Shown in pieces: positions 49,650 to 59,101 of a stretch of DNA of 64,000 nucleotides (the stretch's first letter is position 1; every line of letters begins with the position of its first letter). A program made the translations under genes and the position numbers. This stretch comes from an uncultured Alphaproteobacteria bacterium. GTDB taxonomy: Bacteria; Pseudomonadota; Alphaproteobacteria; HIMB59; GCA-002718135. The stretch covers positions 1-64,000 of the forward strand of contig CACNHT010000005.1 in the NCBI GenBank assembly GCA_902620285.1, in the 5' to 3' direction. The notes beneath the pieces were generated by a model. The model had not been told where the DNA came from. It did not search any database and worked only from the letters and a program-made list of their open reading frames with translations.

Positions 49650-50915
49650 ATGACAAAATTTAATGCCTGGAATGTAATTAAAAACGGTTTAAATGGTCAG
49701 TCTTATTGGACTAGACAATGGCGTGATCCAGAACCAAAAAGTAGTTATGATGTTGTAATAATTGGTGGAGGTTTACACGGTCTTGCCACGGCATATTATT
49801 TAGCAAAGAATCATAATATAAAAAATGTAGCTGTTTTAGAAAAAGGCTGGATTGGTGGAGGAAACGCTGGACGTAATACAACTATTGTAAGATCAAATTA
49901 TATGATGCCAGGCAATCACGAATTTTATGAACATTCTTTAAAGTTGTGGGAAAATTTAAGTCACGAATTAAATTATAATGTAATGTTTAGCCAACGAGCT
50001 CATGTCTCGTTATTTCATAGTCCTGGTGCTAAAGATTCAGTTTCACGGATTTATAATATTATGCGACTCCATGGAACTGATGCAGAACTTTGGGATTTAA
50101 AAACTTTAAAGAAAAAAATTCCGCATTTAAATTATCATAATTCTAGATTTCCAATACTTGGAGCTGCAGTTCAAAAAAGAGCAGGTAATGCAAGACACGA
50201 TGCAGTTGCATGGGGTTATGCAAGGGCTGCAGATACATTAGGTGTAGACATTCTTCAAAATTGTGAAGTTACAGGTTTTACAAGAAAGAATGGAAATATT
50301 GAAAGTATTCAAACTTCAAGAGGAATTATAAAAGGAAAGAAAATAGGATTTGCTGTTGCAGGCAATACTTCAGTATTATGGCAAATGGCAGAATTAGGTA
50401 ACCTGCCAATTGAATCCCATAAACTACAAGCATTTGTATCTGAGGCTGTTAAACCACTTCTAGACCAGGTTGTTGTTTATGGCGTAGGTGGTGCGCATTT
50501 CTATATATCGCAGTCAGATAAAGGAAGCATGGTGTTTGGTGGTGATCTTGACTGGTATAAATCATATGCTCAAAGAGGAAATCTTCCTATGGTTCAAGAT
50601 GTTGCCGAAGCGGCCATGGCAATATTTCCTTCACTTGGAAGAATAAGATTACTTCGTCATTGGGCAGGTGTTATGGACATGACAATGGACGGATCATTTT
50701 TTATTTGTAAAACGCCAATATCTAATCTCTATTTAAATGCTGGTTGGAACTATGGTGGTTTCAAAGCTAGTCCTGCATCAGGTTGGTATTTTGCCGACTT
50801 AATTGCAAATGAAAGCCCGCATAACTACGTGCAAAATCATAATTTAGAAAGATTTGAAAAAGGTATCAATATTGATGAACGTGGCGCAGGACCCGATCCA
50901 AAATTGCACGGTTAA
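49650..50915 (+). CDS. soxB: Sarcosine oxidase subunit beta
   Basis: Flavin subunit of heterotetrameric sarcosine oxidase, which demethylates sarcosine to glycine while passing the methyl group to tetrahydrofolate. The protein has 421 residues with an FAD-binding VVIIGGGLHGLATAYYLA near residue 34, followed by GWIGGGNAGRN. The ARHDAVAWGYARAAD segment contains His183; in characterised enzymes a His in this region carries covalent FMN. The C-terminal segment MDGSFFICKTPISNLYLNAGW closes the active site. The four subunit genes follow as B-D-A-G, adjacent or overlapping. Confidence 0.95.
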   Translation: MTKFNAWNVIKNGLNGQSYWTRQWRDPEPKSSYDVVIIGGGLHGLATAYYLAKNHNIKNVAVLEKGWIGGGNAGRNTTIVRSNYMMPGNHEFYEHSLKLWENLSHELNYNVMFSQRAHVSLFHSPGAKDSVSRIYNIMRLHGTDAELWDLKTLKKKIPHLNYHNSRFPILGAAVQKRAGNARHDAVAWGYARAADTLGVDILQNCEVTGFTRKNGNIESIQTSRGIIKGKKIGFAVAGNTSVLWQMAELGNLPIESHKLQAFVSEAVKPLLDQVVVYGVGGAHFYISQSDKGSMVFGGDLDWYKSYAQRGNLPMVQDVAEAAMAIFPSLGRIRLLRHWAGVMDMTMDGSFFICKTPISNLYLNAGWNYGGFKASPASGWYFADLIANESPHNYVQNHNLERFEKGINIDERGAGPDPKLHG

Positions 50916-51200
50916 ATGATTAGAATCAATTGTCCTTATTGTGGTGAAAGAGATCATAGTGAATTTAGTTATGGAGGAGATGCAACAATCAATTATCCTT
51001 CGTTAGATGCATCAGAGAAAGAATGGACTGAAGCTATATTTTTCAGAAAAAATATAAAAGGTTTTCAATTTGAAACATGGCATCATTCTAATGGATGTAG
51101 AATGTGGTTGGTAGTTGAACGTTCTACTGTCACTCATGAAATAAAAAGTGTCAAACCATGCCATCCGGATTTACAGAAGGTTGTAGAAAATAATAAATGA
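50916..51200 (+). CDS. soxD: Sarcosine oxidase subunit delta
   Basis: Small zinc-binding subunit of 94 residues. Cys6 and Cys9 in INCPYCGERDHSEF, together with later Cys/His, form the zinc site seen in heterotetrameric sarcosine oxidases. It starts directly after the soxB stop, and its TGA overlaps the soxA ATG by 4 bases (ATGA). Confidence 0.95.
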   Translation: MIRINCPYCGERDHSEFSYGGDATINYPSLDASEKEWTEAIFFRKNIKGFQFETWHHSNGCRMWLVVERSTVTHEIKSVKPCHPDLQKVVENNK

Positions 51201-54154
51201 AGACAAGAAGAATAGATAACTATGGAAAAATTAATAGAGATAAAATTTTATCCTTTAGGTGGGATAAAAAAAATTACAAAGGTTTTGAAGGAGATACTCT
51301 AGCATCAGCATTACTTGCAAATAATATTGGTATAGTTGGTAGAAGTTTTAAATATCATAGACCAAGGGGAATATTTTCTAGTGGAGTCGAGGAATCTGGT
51401 GCTTTAGTTACTATTGGTTCAAAAGATAGAAGAGATCCAAATGTAAGAGCAACAACACAAGAATTATATAATGGTTTGGAAGCATTTGGTCAAAATGCAT
51501 TTCCAAATGTAAATTTTGATCTAGCTGGAATAAATAATTACTTAGGTAGGTTTTTTGCAGCTGGTTTTTATTATAAAACTTTTATGGGAATACCTCCACT
51601 TGAATGGGGTAAAGGAACAGCTATATGGATGTTTTTTGAAAAGTTTATTAGAAAAGCTGCGGGAATGGGAAGTGCTTCTGGGTTACCTGATCCAGATACT
51701 TATGAGCATGCTCATGATTTTTGTGATTTAATTGTTGTAGGATCAGGACCTGCTGGTGTTGCAGCAGCAATAGAGGCAGCAGAAAAAAAATTAGATGTTA
51801 TTTTAGTTGAGCAAGATAGTCTTATTGGAGGAAATCAACTTGCAGAAAATGATTTTGATAACTCACAAATTAAAAATCAACTTGAAAATCTAGGCATAAA
51901 AATAATGACTAGAACTACTGCATTCGGATTATATGATAATTGTGTTGTTGGTTTATTAGAGAGAGTAACAGACCATATATCAGCACCAAATGTAAACATT
52001 CCACGCCAAAGATTTTGGACCATTAGAGCAAAGCATATAATTGTTGGTGCTGGAGCAATTGAAAGACACATTGCATTTAATAATAATGATATCCCTGGTG
52101 TAATGACCGTAAATGCATCAAAGCATTATTTGAATAGATATGGTGTACTCACCGGAAAAAGAATTGTGATAGCTACAAATAATGATTCTGTTTATGAAAC
52201 AGCACATCAATTATCAGAAGCTGGGGCCAATGTAACTGTTCTTGACTCACGAACTAATTTTGAAATTGAGACAAATAAAAGTTTTGAAATTAGAAAAGGG
52301 TATGTGCCTTATAATATTAATGGTTCAAAAAAAATTGATAGTTTAGATATATCAAAAAGTGAAACTATTAATAAATCTGAAACTATAAATTGTGATCAGG
52401 TTCTATTATCTGGTGGCTGGTCACCTGCTGTACATTTGTTATCTCACAGAGGCGTAAAGCCTAAATGGGATTATAACAATGCTTGTTTTTTACCAAGTGA
52501 CACAAAAGAAAATATTACAATGGTAGGTTCTTCTCGAGGTTTATGGAATAAAAATGATTGTATTGCTTCTGGGATAGCAGGAACTACTGATGCGTTGAAT
52601 CGTTTAGGTATTTCTAAAACAAATTATTTTTTCCCAAAACCTGGTGGATGGAAAAATCCCATACAACCACTTTATGAAGTAAAATATAAAAAATCTAGAT
52701 CAAAAAGTTTTGTAGATTATCAACATGATGTAACGACAGATGACGTAAGACTCGCACATCGTGAGGGTTTCATTTCGGTAGAGCATCTTAAAAGATACAC
52801 AACTTTAGGTATGGCAAATGATCAAGGAAAAATGGGAAATATCATTGGATTATCTTTAATGGCTGAACTTTTAAATAAAGAAATTCCAGAAGTTGGAACT
52901 ACTGTTTTTAGACCTCCTTATACTCCTGTATCTATAGGTGCCTTAAGCGGAAGAAATGTTGGAAAACATTTTAGGCCGTTAAGAGTAACGCCAATGCATC
53001 AATGGAATATTGATCACGGTGCAAAAATGATTGAAGTTGGATTGTATCAAAGGCCTTGGTATTATCCCAAAGAAAATGAAACTTTAAGTGACTCTTATAT
53101 AAGAGAAGCATCAACAGTAAGAAAAACAGTTGGAATTTGTGATGTAACATCATTAGGCAAAATTGCTATTCAAGGATCAGACTCTACCGAATTTTTAAAT
53201 AGAATTTATTCGAATGGTTTTTCAAAACTACAAGTTGGAAAAGCTAGATACGGTATCATGTTACGTGATGACGGTATTGTAATGGATGATGGCACATCTT
53301 GGAGATTAGCAGAAAATGAATATTTTATGACGACGTCTACAGGTGAAGCTGCAAAAGTGATGTCATGGTTAGAAGAATTACTTCAAACTAGATGGACAGA
53401 TCTTAATGTTAATGTGACTAGTGTTTCCGAACAATGGGCAGGCGTATCAGTTGCAGGACCTAAATCTAGAGAAGTTCTAAATAATTGTGTCGATGATTAT
53501 TTGGTTATAACTAATAATAACTTACCTTTTATGGGTGTTACTTCAACATTTCTTAAAGGTAATATTCCTTGTAGAATTGCAAGAATTAGTTTTTCAGGTG
53601 AATTAGCTTTTGAAGTTTATGTCAAATCAGATTTTGCTAATACAATGATGGATCTACTTTGGGCAAATGCAAAAAAATATGATGGATGTTTATATGGATT
53701 AGAAGCTTTAGGTGCACTTAGAGTTGAAAAAGGTCATGTAACAGCCGCTGAGCTTGATGGAAGGGTAACTATTGATGATGCAGGTTTAAGCAAAATGGCT
53801 TCTACAAAAAAATCATATATTGGAAGCGCAATGAGAAAACGAGGAGTATTAAAAAATAATGATCGAGAAATTCTAGTAGGTTTCTTTCCTACAAACTTAA
53901 AGGAAACTTTTAATGCTGGAACTATTGTCTGTGAAAAAAATAATATTAAAGGACAGGGTATCGGAAGAATTACTTCAGTTACTTATTCTCCTGAACTTGG
54001 ACATTGGATTGGATTAGGTTTTGTCAAGGGTGGTTTAGATAAATGGAAAGATACCAATTTAGTTGGGGCAGATCCTGTAAGAAATAAACAAATGAATTTA
54101 AAAGTTGTTTCACCACATATGATTGATCCTAAAGGAGAACGAATGTATGCATAG
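51197..54154 (+). CDS. soxA: Sarcosine oxidase subunit alpha
   Basis: Large subunit of 985 residues, the normal length. The N-terminal ferredoxin-like region includes SFKYHRPRGIFSSGVEESGALV. An NAD/FAD-type dinucleotide domain begins at DLIVVGSGPAGVAAAIEAA near residue 178. A C-terminal GCV_T-like domain (from about residue 600) binds tetrahydrofolate and ends with the barrel around REILVGFFPT. It takes the imine intermediate from subunit beta through a channel and transfers the one-carbon unit to folate. It overlaps soxD by 4 bases and soxG by 8 bases. Confidence 0.96.
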   Translation: MKTRRIDNYGKINRDKILSFRWDKKNYKGFEGDTLASALLANNIGIVGRSFKYHRPRGIFSSGVEESGALVTIGSKDRRDPNVRATTQELYNGLEAFGQNAFPNVNFDLAGINNYLGRFFAAGFYYKTFMGIPPLEWGKGTAIWMFFEKFIRKAAGMGSASGLPDPDTYEHAHDFCDLIVVGSGPAGVAAAIEAAEKKLDVILVEQDSLIGGNQLAENDFDNSQIKNQLENLGIKIMTRTTAFGLYDNCVVGLLERVTDHISAPNVNIPRQRFWTIRAKHIIVGAGAIERHIAFNNNDIPGVMTVNASKHYLNRYGVLTGKRIVIATNNDSVYETAHQLSEAGANVTVLDSRTNFEIETNKSFEIRKGYVPYNINGSKKIDSLDISKSETINKSETINCDQVLLSGGWSPAVHLLSHRGVKPKWDYNNACFLPSDTKENITMVGSSRGLWNKNDCIASGIAGTTDALNRLGISKTNYFFPKPGGWKNPIQPLYEVKYKKSRSKSFVDYQHDVTTDDVRLAHREGFISVEHLKRYTTLGMANDQGKMGNIIGLSLMAELLNKEIPEVGTTVFRPPYTPVSIGALSGRNVGKHFRPLRVTPMHQWNIDHGAKMIEVGLYQRPWYYPKENETLSDSYIREASTVRKTVGICDVTSLGKIAIQGSDSTEFLNRIYSNGFSKLQVGKARYGIMLRDDGIVMDDGTSWRLAENEYFMTTSTGEAAKVMSWLEELLQTRWTDLNVNVTSVSEQWAGVSVAGPKSREVLNNCVDDYLVITNNNLPFMGVTSTFLKGNIPCRIARISFSGELAFEVYVKSDFANTMMDLLWANAKKYDGCLYGLEALGALRVEKGHVTAAELDGRVTIDDAGLSKMASTKKSYIGSAMRKRGVLKNNDREILVGFFPTNLKETFNAGTIVCEKNNIKGQGIGRITSVTYSPELGHWIGLGFVKGGLDKWKDTNLVGADPVRNKQMNLKVVSPHMIDPKGERMYA

Positions 54155-54710
54155 ACATTCTGCACTAGAAACAATTTATAAGGTTGGAAAATATTCATCA
54201 AGTGAGAAACAATCCCTAACATTTAAAGAATTAAAAAGTTTAGAAATTTTGCAAATTGCTTGTTGGCCTGACAAAATTGATGAAATGAATAATTTACTAT
54301 CAAAAGAACTAAAAATTAAAAATATTCCTAGTTTTAATAAAGGGATAATTTTTGAAAATAAATCATTATGGAGAATGGAACCTTTGAAATGGTGGCTATT
54401 TAATAAAGAAATTGAAATAAGTGAGCAAATCGCAACAATTTTAGACATGTCTCATGCTTTCACAGGTATTGAAATTACAGGAGATAATTCATCATTATTT
54501 TTAAATAGACATCTTCCAATTGATTTAAGAGCTAGGAATTTTCCAGATTTATCTTCTGCAAGCACAGCTATTCATCATGTAAGTGTTAAGCTACTTAAAA
54601 TAACTTCCAATAGCTACTGTCTATATATACCAAGAGGTTTCGCTTTATCAATTTGGGAGATCCTTCTTGAAACAGCGGATCAGTTTGGATACGAAGTATT
54701 AGAGAGATAG
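54147..54710 (+). CDS. soxG: Sarcosine oxidase subunit gamma
   Basis: Gamma subunit of 187 residues, distantly related to GcvT and needed for complex stability. The ATG at 54147 is chosen because AAAGGAG at 54131-54137 lies 9 bases upstream and the reading then starts M-H-R-H-S-A-L. The longer frame from 54123 would swallow this ribosome-binding site. Conserved elements are the ILDMSHAFTGIEITG segment, LNRHLPIDLRARNF and SYCLYIPRGFALSIWEILLETA. It overlaps soxA by 8 bases and ends the operon. Confidence 0.92.
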   Translation: MHRHSALETIYKVGKYSSSEKQSLTFKELKSLEILQIACWPDKIDEMNNLLSKELKIKNIPSFNKGIIFENKSLWRMEPLKWWLFNKEIEISEQIATILDMSHAFTGIEITGDNSSLFLNRHLPIDLRARNFPDLSSASTAIHHVSVKLLKITSNSYCLYIPRGFALSIWEILLETADQFGYEVLER

Positions 54711-54784
54711 ATAGATTATCTTAGGGTAACAGAAATTGGTTATAAACTAATTACTAATGTATTTAGAGATTTGCATATAGTAAA

Positions 54785-55501
54785 TTAATCATTTGCATCG
54801 CCACCCCCGGCACCTTTTGCTCTAGACTCCTCTGACTCAGGAACAAAAGTTCTAAAAGCTATTTTAGATATTTGATCCCAAGATTTTTTATCAGGATTAA
54901 TACCCTTAGAGAGCATATTATTTATATTTGATGATGAAATATTAATATCTAATTTTTGTTCATTAAAAATTTTCTTTGTGAGTAAAAGATCAAAATTTCT
55001 TTGATAATTTGTAGAGATAATTTCTCTATTAACCCTAATATTTTCATTTGTTATTTGTACATCAATTTTTTGATCTAACAAAAACTGTGAATAGATATTT
55101 TTTTTGGCATACTTATAAAGCAAAGGTATTAGGAATATGGGATCACTACAATTTTTAAAAGTTAATTTAAAATCATCTCTTTTATCTATTTTTGATACTA
55201 AATAATCAATCAATCCCGGGCCTATCACCAAAAAAGATTTATTTTCACAATCAAACTCATCATTTATTTTTGACGGATCTATACTGGCATTGAAAGTGTT
55301 ATCTAATTCTTCAATTTTTAATTTTAATAATTTGATCCCATCCAAACCAAATATTTCAAGCCATGTTGTAATAAATGCAGCATCCTCATCTGATCCATAA
55401 GTGAACCCTAATCCTGAAAAAGCTCGTTGTGTATTAGTGTAGACTTCATAGTAAGAATAACTCACAGATATTAATCTGTACTCATTGTTGCAAAACCCCA
55501 T
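54785..55501 (-). CDS. DUF3726-like protein of unknown function
   Basis: Protein of up to 238 residues. The segment Y-S-Y-Y-E-V-Y-T-N-T-Q-R-A-F-S-G-L-G-F followed by E-D-A-A-F-I-T-T-W-L resembles the N-terminus of DUF3726 proteins of marine alphaproteobacteria; this is recognition from memory, not a search. The C-terminus is a short acidic-Gly tail (S-R-A-K-G-A-G-G-G-D-A-N-D). The ATG at 55501 gives a 31-base overlap with the upstream gene. An in-frame GTG at 55465 avoids the overlap and matches the family start, so it may be the real one. No catalytic motif is seen, and the protein appears cytoplasmic. It forms a pair with the gene at 55471-57135. Confidence 0.7.
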   Translation of the reverse strand: MGFCNNEYRLISVSYSYYEVYTNTQRAFSGLGFTYGSDEDAAFITTWLEIFGLDGIKLLKLKIEELDNTFNASIDPSKINDEFDCENKSFLVIGPGLIDYLVSKIDKRDDFKLTFKNCSDPIFLIPLLYKYAKKNIYSQFLLDQKIDVQITNENIRVNREIISTNYQRNFDLLLTKKIFNEQKLDINISSSNINNMLSKGINPDKKSWDQISKIAFRTFVPESEESRAKGAGGGDAND

Positions 55502-57135
55502 TCATCAACATTTTTATTATTCAGATCTGATAAATAAGGGGCTCCAGAAAAAAAACTTACTCTTAACCACCTATCTGACTTAGGATCATAACGATTGGCA
55601 CCAAAAAAAGATAACTTAAATCTTAACATATCAATTGGCATTGTTTTTTTATCAAGAACATTATCTTGAACTTCTGAAAAGGGATAATTTTTTAAAGATT
55701 GAATTCTCTTAACAATTCCTCTGTATTCTGGATGCATTAACAAAAATTCACAAATTAATTGATTTTCATCTACATTTTTAATTTGCTTAAATAAATCATT
55801 AACCATTTTTGCAATTCCTAAATTTTGCTCCAATTCACTTCCTTGTTCATTATATCTTTCACCTAATCTAGGTTCTAACTTAGCTGCTGAAACATACCAA
55901 AATAAATAATTGCTATCTTTATTATTAAAATCAATATTTTTTATCCAAGAATATTTATCATTGATTATTTTTTTCAAATCTCCAATAGATTGATTTCCAT
56001 CAATATCCATTATCTCCTCATCTGCCATATCTTCTGCTAACTCTTCTGATATTTGAGGATATAATTCAATTAGTTGTACTCTTGCAATTTCCTTAGTATC
56101 ATTATTAAAATTCGAATCACAATAATTTAGAATATCTAACCATTTAAATTTTTGAGAAAGATCTAGGTCATTAATGTAGGAAATATATTTTTTTAAATCT
56201 TCAGTAGTTAATTTATTTTTATTAATTTGGAATTCATCACTTGTGTTAACTTCTTCAAGATAATTTAGGGCTTTATTCAAAAGTTTTTTATATTTTTCGA
56301 AAACTATATTATCTAACTCAATTTGAGAAATTTCTTCTAATGTTTTTGAGTACTGTTTCATCCACTTATTAATCAACTTTGGATGTTTAATGATAAAAGG
56401 TGCCATACCTAAACCTGTTGAATTACCAATACCTAAATGTTGTTTAATTTTTCTATCTAACTTTACTGCTTTTTTTGGATTAATTTGCCTTGCAACATGT
56501 TCAACTAATTCAATACTGAATTCTCTAATTAAATAAACTGATAACATTTCTGCTCTAAAGGGCTGATTGAAAACAGTTGTATTTTTTGTGTTAGTAAAAT
56601 CTGATAATCCAAATTTACCACTACCATAAACAGCAGTAGTTCTTAGTAAATATCCAACTTTATTTATTTCATAAATATCTGGCTGATTACCATTTGAAAG
56701 ACAATCGACAACATACTGAAACAATCTTACACTTTTATTTGCTCTGCTAAGAATTAATTCATTTGGAGAATTACGACCTGATTCTTGAAGGGGAATTGTT
56801 TTTTTTAATCTATTTAGATCTTGATCAGATAATTTACCTACATGTAACGTATAGGCTGTATCCCATTTACTAGCGATAACTCTATCACTTCTATCCTTAT
56901 CATCTAGAAAAGCAGAGAAACATACAAGTGAATAAGTTTGTTTATTAATAATTATTTCATAAACAACCGTACCGAAACCATCTTTATCTAAATCAAATTT
57001 TGATTTATGTATTGCCCAGTTGTCGTTAATTAATCTTCTTAACATACTTCTGGAAAAACTAAGACGAGAAGGGTAGCGTGAACCCATTCTTGATAGTTTC
57101 ATGTAGCTATCGTTTTCTCTTACTTTTTGTAACAT
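55471..57135 (-). CDS. Unassigned 554-residue protein paired with the DUF3726-like gene
   Basis: I do not recognise this protein. It has no signal peptide or membrane helix. A basic N-terminus (MGSRYPSRLSFSRSMLRRLI) is followed by a segment with several aromatic and Asp-Arg motifs (LVCFSAFLDDKDRSDRVIASKWD). The middle is highly charged, mostly helical by composition. The C-terminal part reads FFGANRYDPKSDRWLRVSFFSGAPYL. It contains GIGNSTGLGMAPFIIKHP, a Gly-rich stretch that could be a binding loop. It is the first gene of a two-gene minus-strand unit, divergent from the M19 dipeptidase homologue with a 54-base gap, so the three genes may share regulation. Confidence 0.75.
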   Translation of the reverse strand: MLQKVRENDSYMKLSRMGSRYPSRLSFSRSMLRRLINDNWAIHKSKFDLDKDGFGTVVYEIIINKQTYSLVCFSAFLDDKDRSDRVIASKWDTAYTLHVGKLSDQDLNRLKKTIPLQESGRNSPNELILSRANKSVRLFQYVVDCLSNGNQPDIYEINKVGYLLRTTAVYGSGKFGLSDFTNTKNTTVFNQPFRAEMLSVYLIREFSIELVEHVARQINPKKAVKLDRKIKQHLGIGNSTGLGMAPFIIKHPKLINKWMKQYSKTLEEISQIELDNIVFEKYKKLLNKALNYLEEVNTSDEFQINKNKLTTEDLKKYISYINDLDLSQKFKWLDILNYCDSNFNNDTKEIARVQLIELYPQISEELAEDMADEEIMDIDGNQSIGDLKKIINDKYSWIKNIDFNNKDSNYLFWYVSAAKLEPRLGERYNEQGSELEQNLGIAKMVNDLFKQIKNVDENQLICEFLLMHPEYRGIVKRIQSLKNYPFSEVQDNVLDKKTMPIDMLRFKLSFFGANRYDPKSDRWLRVSFFSGAPYLSDLNNKNVDEWGFATMSTD

Positions 57136-57189
57136 TTATTAAATATCTATAGTTAATTTTGGTTTTTTCATTAATAGAAGTATTAATCT

Positions 57190-58176
57190 ATGTCAAAAAT
57201 AAGTGAAGATATACTTCTAATTGATGGATTGGAATATTGTAACTGGAATAGGGAATTATTTGAAAATGCCCACCAAGCTGGATTAACTGCAATCCATGCG
57301 ACATTAGTGTATTGGGAAAATACTGAAGAGTCTTTCGAAAAAATAAATGATTGGCAACGTCTTTTTAAAGATCATCATGACATTATTGCTCACGCAAAAA
57401 CTTCAGAGGATATTTTGGATGCAAAAAAAAATAATAAAGTTGCAATTATTTTTGGTTTTCAAAATTCTGCTCCAATTGCCAACGATATATTTTTAATTGA
57501 AAAATTTTTTGAAGCAGGTGTGAGATTTATGCAACTCACCTATAATAATCAAACTCCGCTTGCTGGAGGATGCTTTGAACCTAAAGACTCTGGTGTTTCA
57601 CGATTTGGAAAAGCTGTTATTGAAGAAATGAATAGACTTGGCATGATTGTAGATTTAAGTCATGCAGGAAAGCAAACTTGTCTTGATGCTATTGAAGTCT
57701 CAAATAAACCTGTGGCAATTTCTCATGCTAATCCAAATTTCTTTCATAAATCTAAAAGAAACATTGATACTGATATTTTACAAAAACTTGTTAAAAAAAA
57801 TGGTTTTATTGGGTTAAGTTTATATCCTTACCATCTTAAAAATTTAGGTGATTGTACAATAGAAGATTTTTGTGAAATGATTAAGGAACTAGTAAACCTA
57901 ATTGGTGAAGACAATATTGGAATAGGGTCTGATCTTTGTTTAAATTGGCCTGATGATGTAGTTATGTGGATGAGAAATGGAAAGTGGACAAAAAATATCG
58001 ACTATGGAGAATCTAAAGATAAAAATCCAAAATGGCCTAAGTTACCAAGTTGGTATAAGCAACCAAGTGACTTAAATAATTTATTTTTTTTAATGTGTGA
58101 AAATAATATTCCAGAAAAAGTTTCTACGAAAATAATAGGTCAGAATTGGTTTAACTTCATGCAAAATCAATTTTAG
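57190..58176 (+). CDS. M19 (renal dipeptidase) family protein with altered metal site
   Basis: Protein of 328 residues with the amidohydrolase-barrel dipeptidase fold. His158 in VDLSHAG, His179 in AISHAN and Asp248 in GIGSDLCLNW match conserved active-site positions. However, the usual N-terminal H-x-D zinc ligands (DGHND) are replaced by D-G-L-E-Y-C, and the bridging Glu is replaced around Gln91 (GFQNSAP). At least one zinc site seems lost, so ordinary dipeptide hydrolysis is doubtful. Neighbours are an EamA exporter (4-base convergent overlap) and the DUF3726-like pair. It may be a specialised subfamily acting on another amide. Confidence 0.85.
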   Translation: MSKISEDILLIDGLEYCNWNRELFENAHQAGLTAIHATLVYWENTEESFEKINDWQRLFKDHHDIIAHAKTSEDILDAKKNNKVAIIFGFQNSAPIANDIFLIEKFFEAGVRFMQLTYNNQTPLAGGCFEPKDSGVSRFGKAVIEEMNRLGMIVDLSHAGKQTCLDAIEVSNKPVAISHANPNFFHKSKRNIDTDILQKLVKKNGFIGLSLYPYHLKNLGDCTIEDFCEMIKELVNLIGEDNIGIGSDLCLNWPDDVVMWMRNGKWTKNIDYGESKDKNPKWPKLPSWYKQPSDLNNLFFLMCENNIPEKVSTKIIGQNWFNFMQNQF

Positions 58177-59036
58177 TTTCTACGACTAATAAAAGAAGCT
58201 GATAGCAAACTTATTATTACAATCGAAGCACCAATCATTTGATAAGTTTCTAAATTTTCTTTTAATAAAAAAACAGCCCCAAGAACACCTACCACTGGTT
58301 CTAAATACAAAAATAAAGCAGTATATGATTGTCCAATCTTTGGGATAGCAATTAATTGTGATAAAAGTGCAAAGCTATAACATACCGAAGGAATTAAAAT
58401 TAAAAGATAAATACTGATATCAAAATTAAAATTTAAAGAAAAAAATATTTTTAATATTACAAAGAAGAAAAAAGTATTAAAAACATTTATAAAGATATTA
58501 ATTGGTATTGGTGAAATACCTTTAATAGACATTTTTTGATTTACTATAATCATACTAGTTGATCCCAGTGAGGCAAGAAAAGCTAAAAGAATACCTACTA
58601 TATTTATGACTTTAAAAGACGGTCCTATAACTAAAATAATTCCTAGAAACGTAACAAAAAAGAGAATCTTTACAGTTAATGAAATTTTTTCTTTATCGAC
58701 AATAATAGAAAATAAAAGAACATATATTGGATAGAGGCAAAAAATAAGAATTGTTAAACTAACTTCAATAAATATAACTGAAGTCAATAACCCGAGTGTT
58801 AATAATATAGAACCAGCTGATATAGATAAAAAGTATTTTAGGTTCTTTGTAAAAATTTCTAATAGATTCTTTTGATAAGGGATAAAAGGTAATATAATTA
58901 TCGATGCAACTGCGTAACGTAAAAAAATAGTTAATGCTACAGAGGCGCCTGAATTATATGCTATTTTTGTAGTAGGGCCAATTAAGCCAAACAGAATTCC
59001 AGCAACTAAAGCAAAAATTACTCCAAATATGAACAT
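58173..59036 (-). CDS. EamA/DMT-family transporter
   Basis: Inner-membrane protein of 287 residues with ten predicted helices in two EamA repeats, as in drug/metabolite transporters such as RhaT, YdcZ or amino-acid exporters. The first repeat begins GILFGLIGPTTKIAYNSG, and the C-terminal repeat contains YLEPVVGVLGAVFLLKE, a common EamA motif. The substrate cannot be read from sequence. It ends against the M19 gene with a 4-base overlap and starts 65 bases from the divergent ABC transporter genes. Confidence 0.88.
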   Translation of the reverse strand: MFIFGVIFALVAGILFGLIGPTTKIAYNSGASVALTIFLRYAVASIIILPFIPYQKNLLEIFTKNLKYFLSISAGSILLTLGLLTSVIFIEVSLTILIFCLYPIYVLLFSIIVDKEKISLTVKILFFVTFLGIILVIGPSFKVINIVGILLAFLASLGSTSMIIVNQKMSIKGISPIPINIFINVFNTFFFFVILKIFFSLNFNFDISIYLLILIPSVCYSFALLSQLIAIPKIGQSYTALFLYLEPVVGVLGAVFLLKENLETYQMIGASIVIISLLSASFISRRN

Positions 59037-59101
59037 TTTTTAAATTAACTTTTGACTATTTGTTTTCATGCAGTTATTCAAGCTTCATTACAAAATATAT
59101 T

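Noticed and set aside
59060..59101. Upstream TTG start of the transporter ATPase
   Set aside because: The extra residues do not fit the family, and the ATG at 59102 begins the expected protein.
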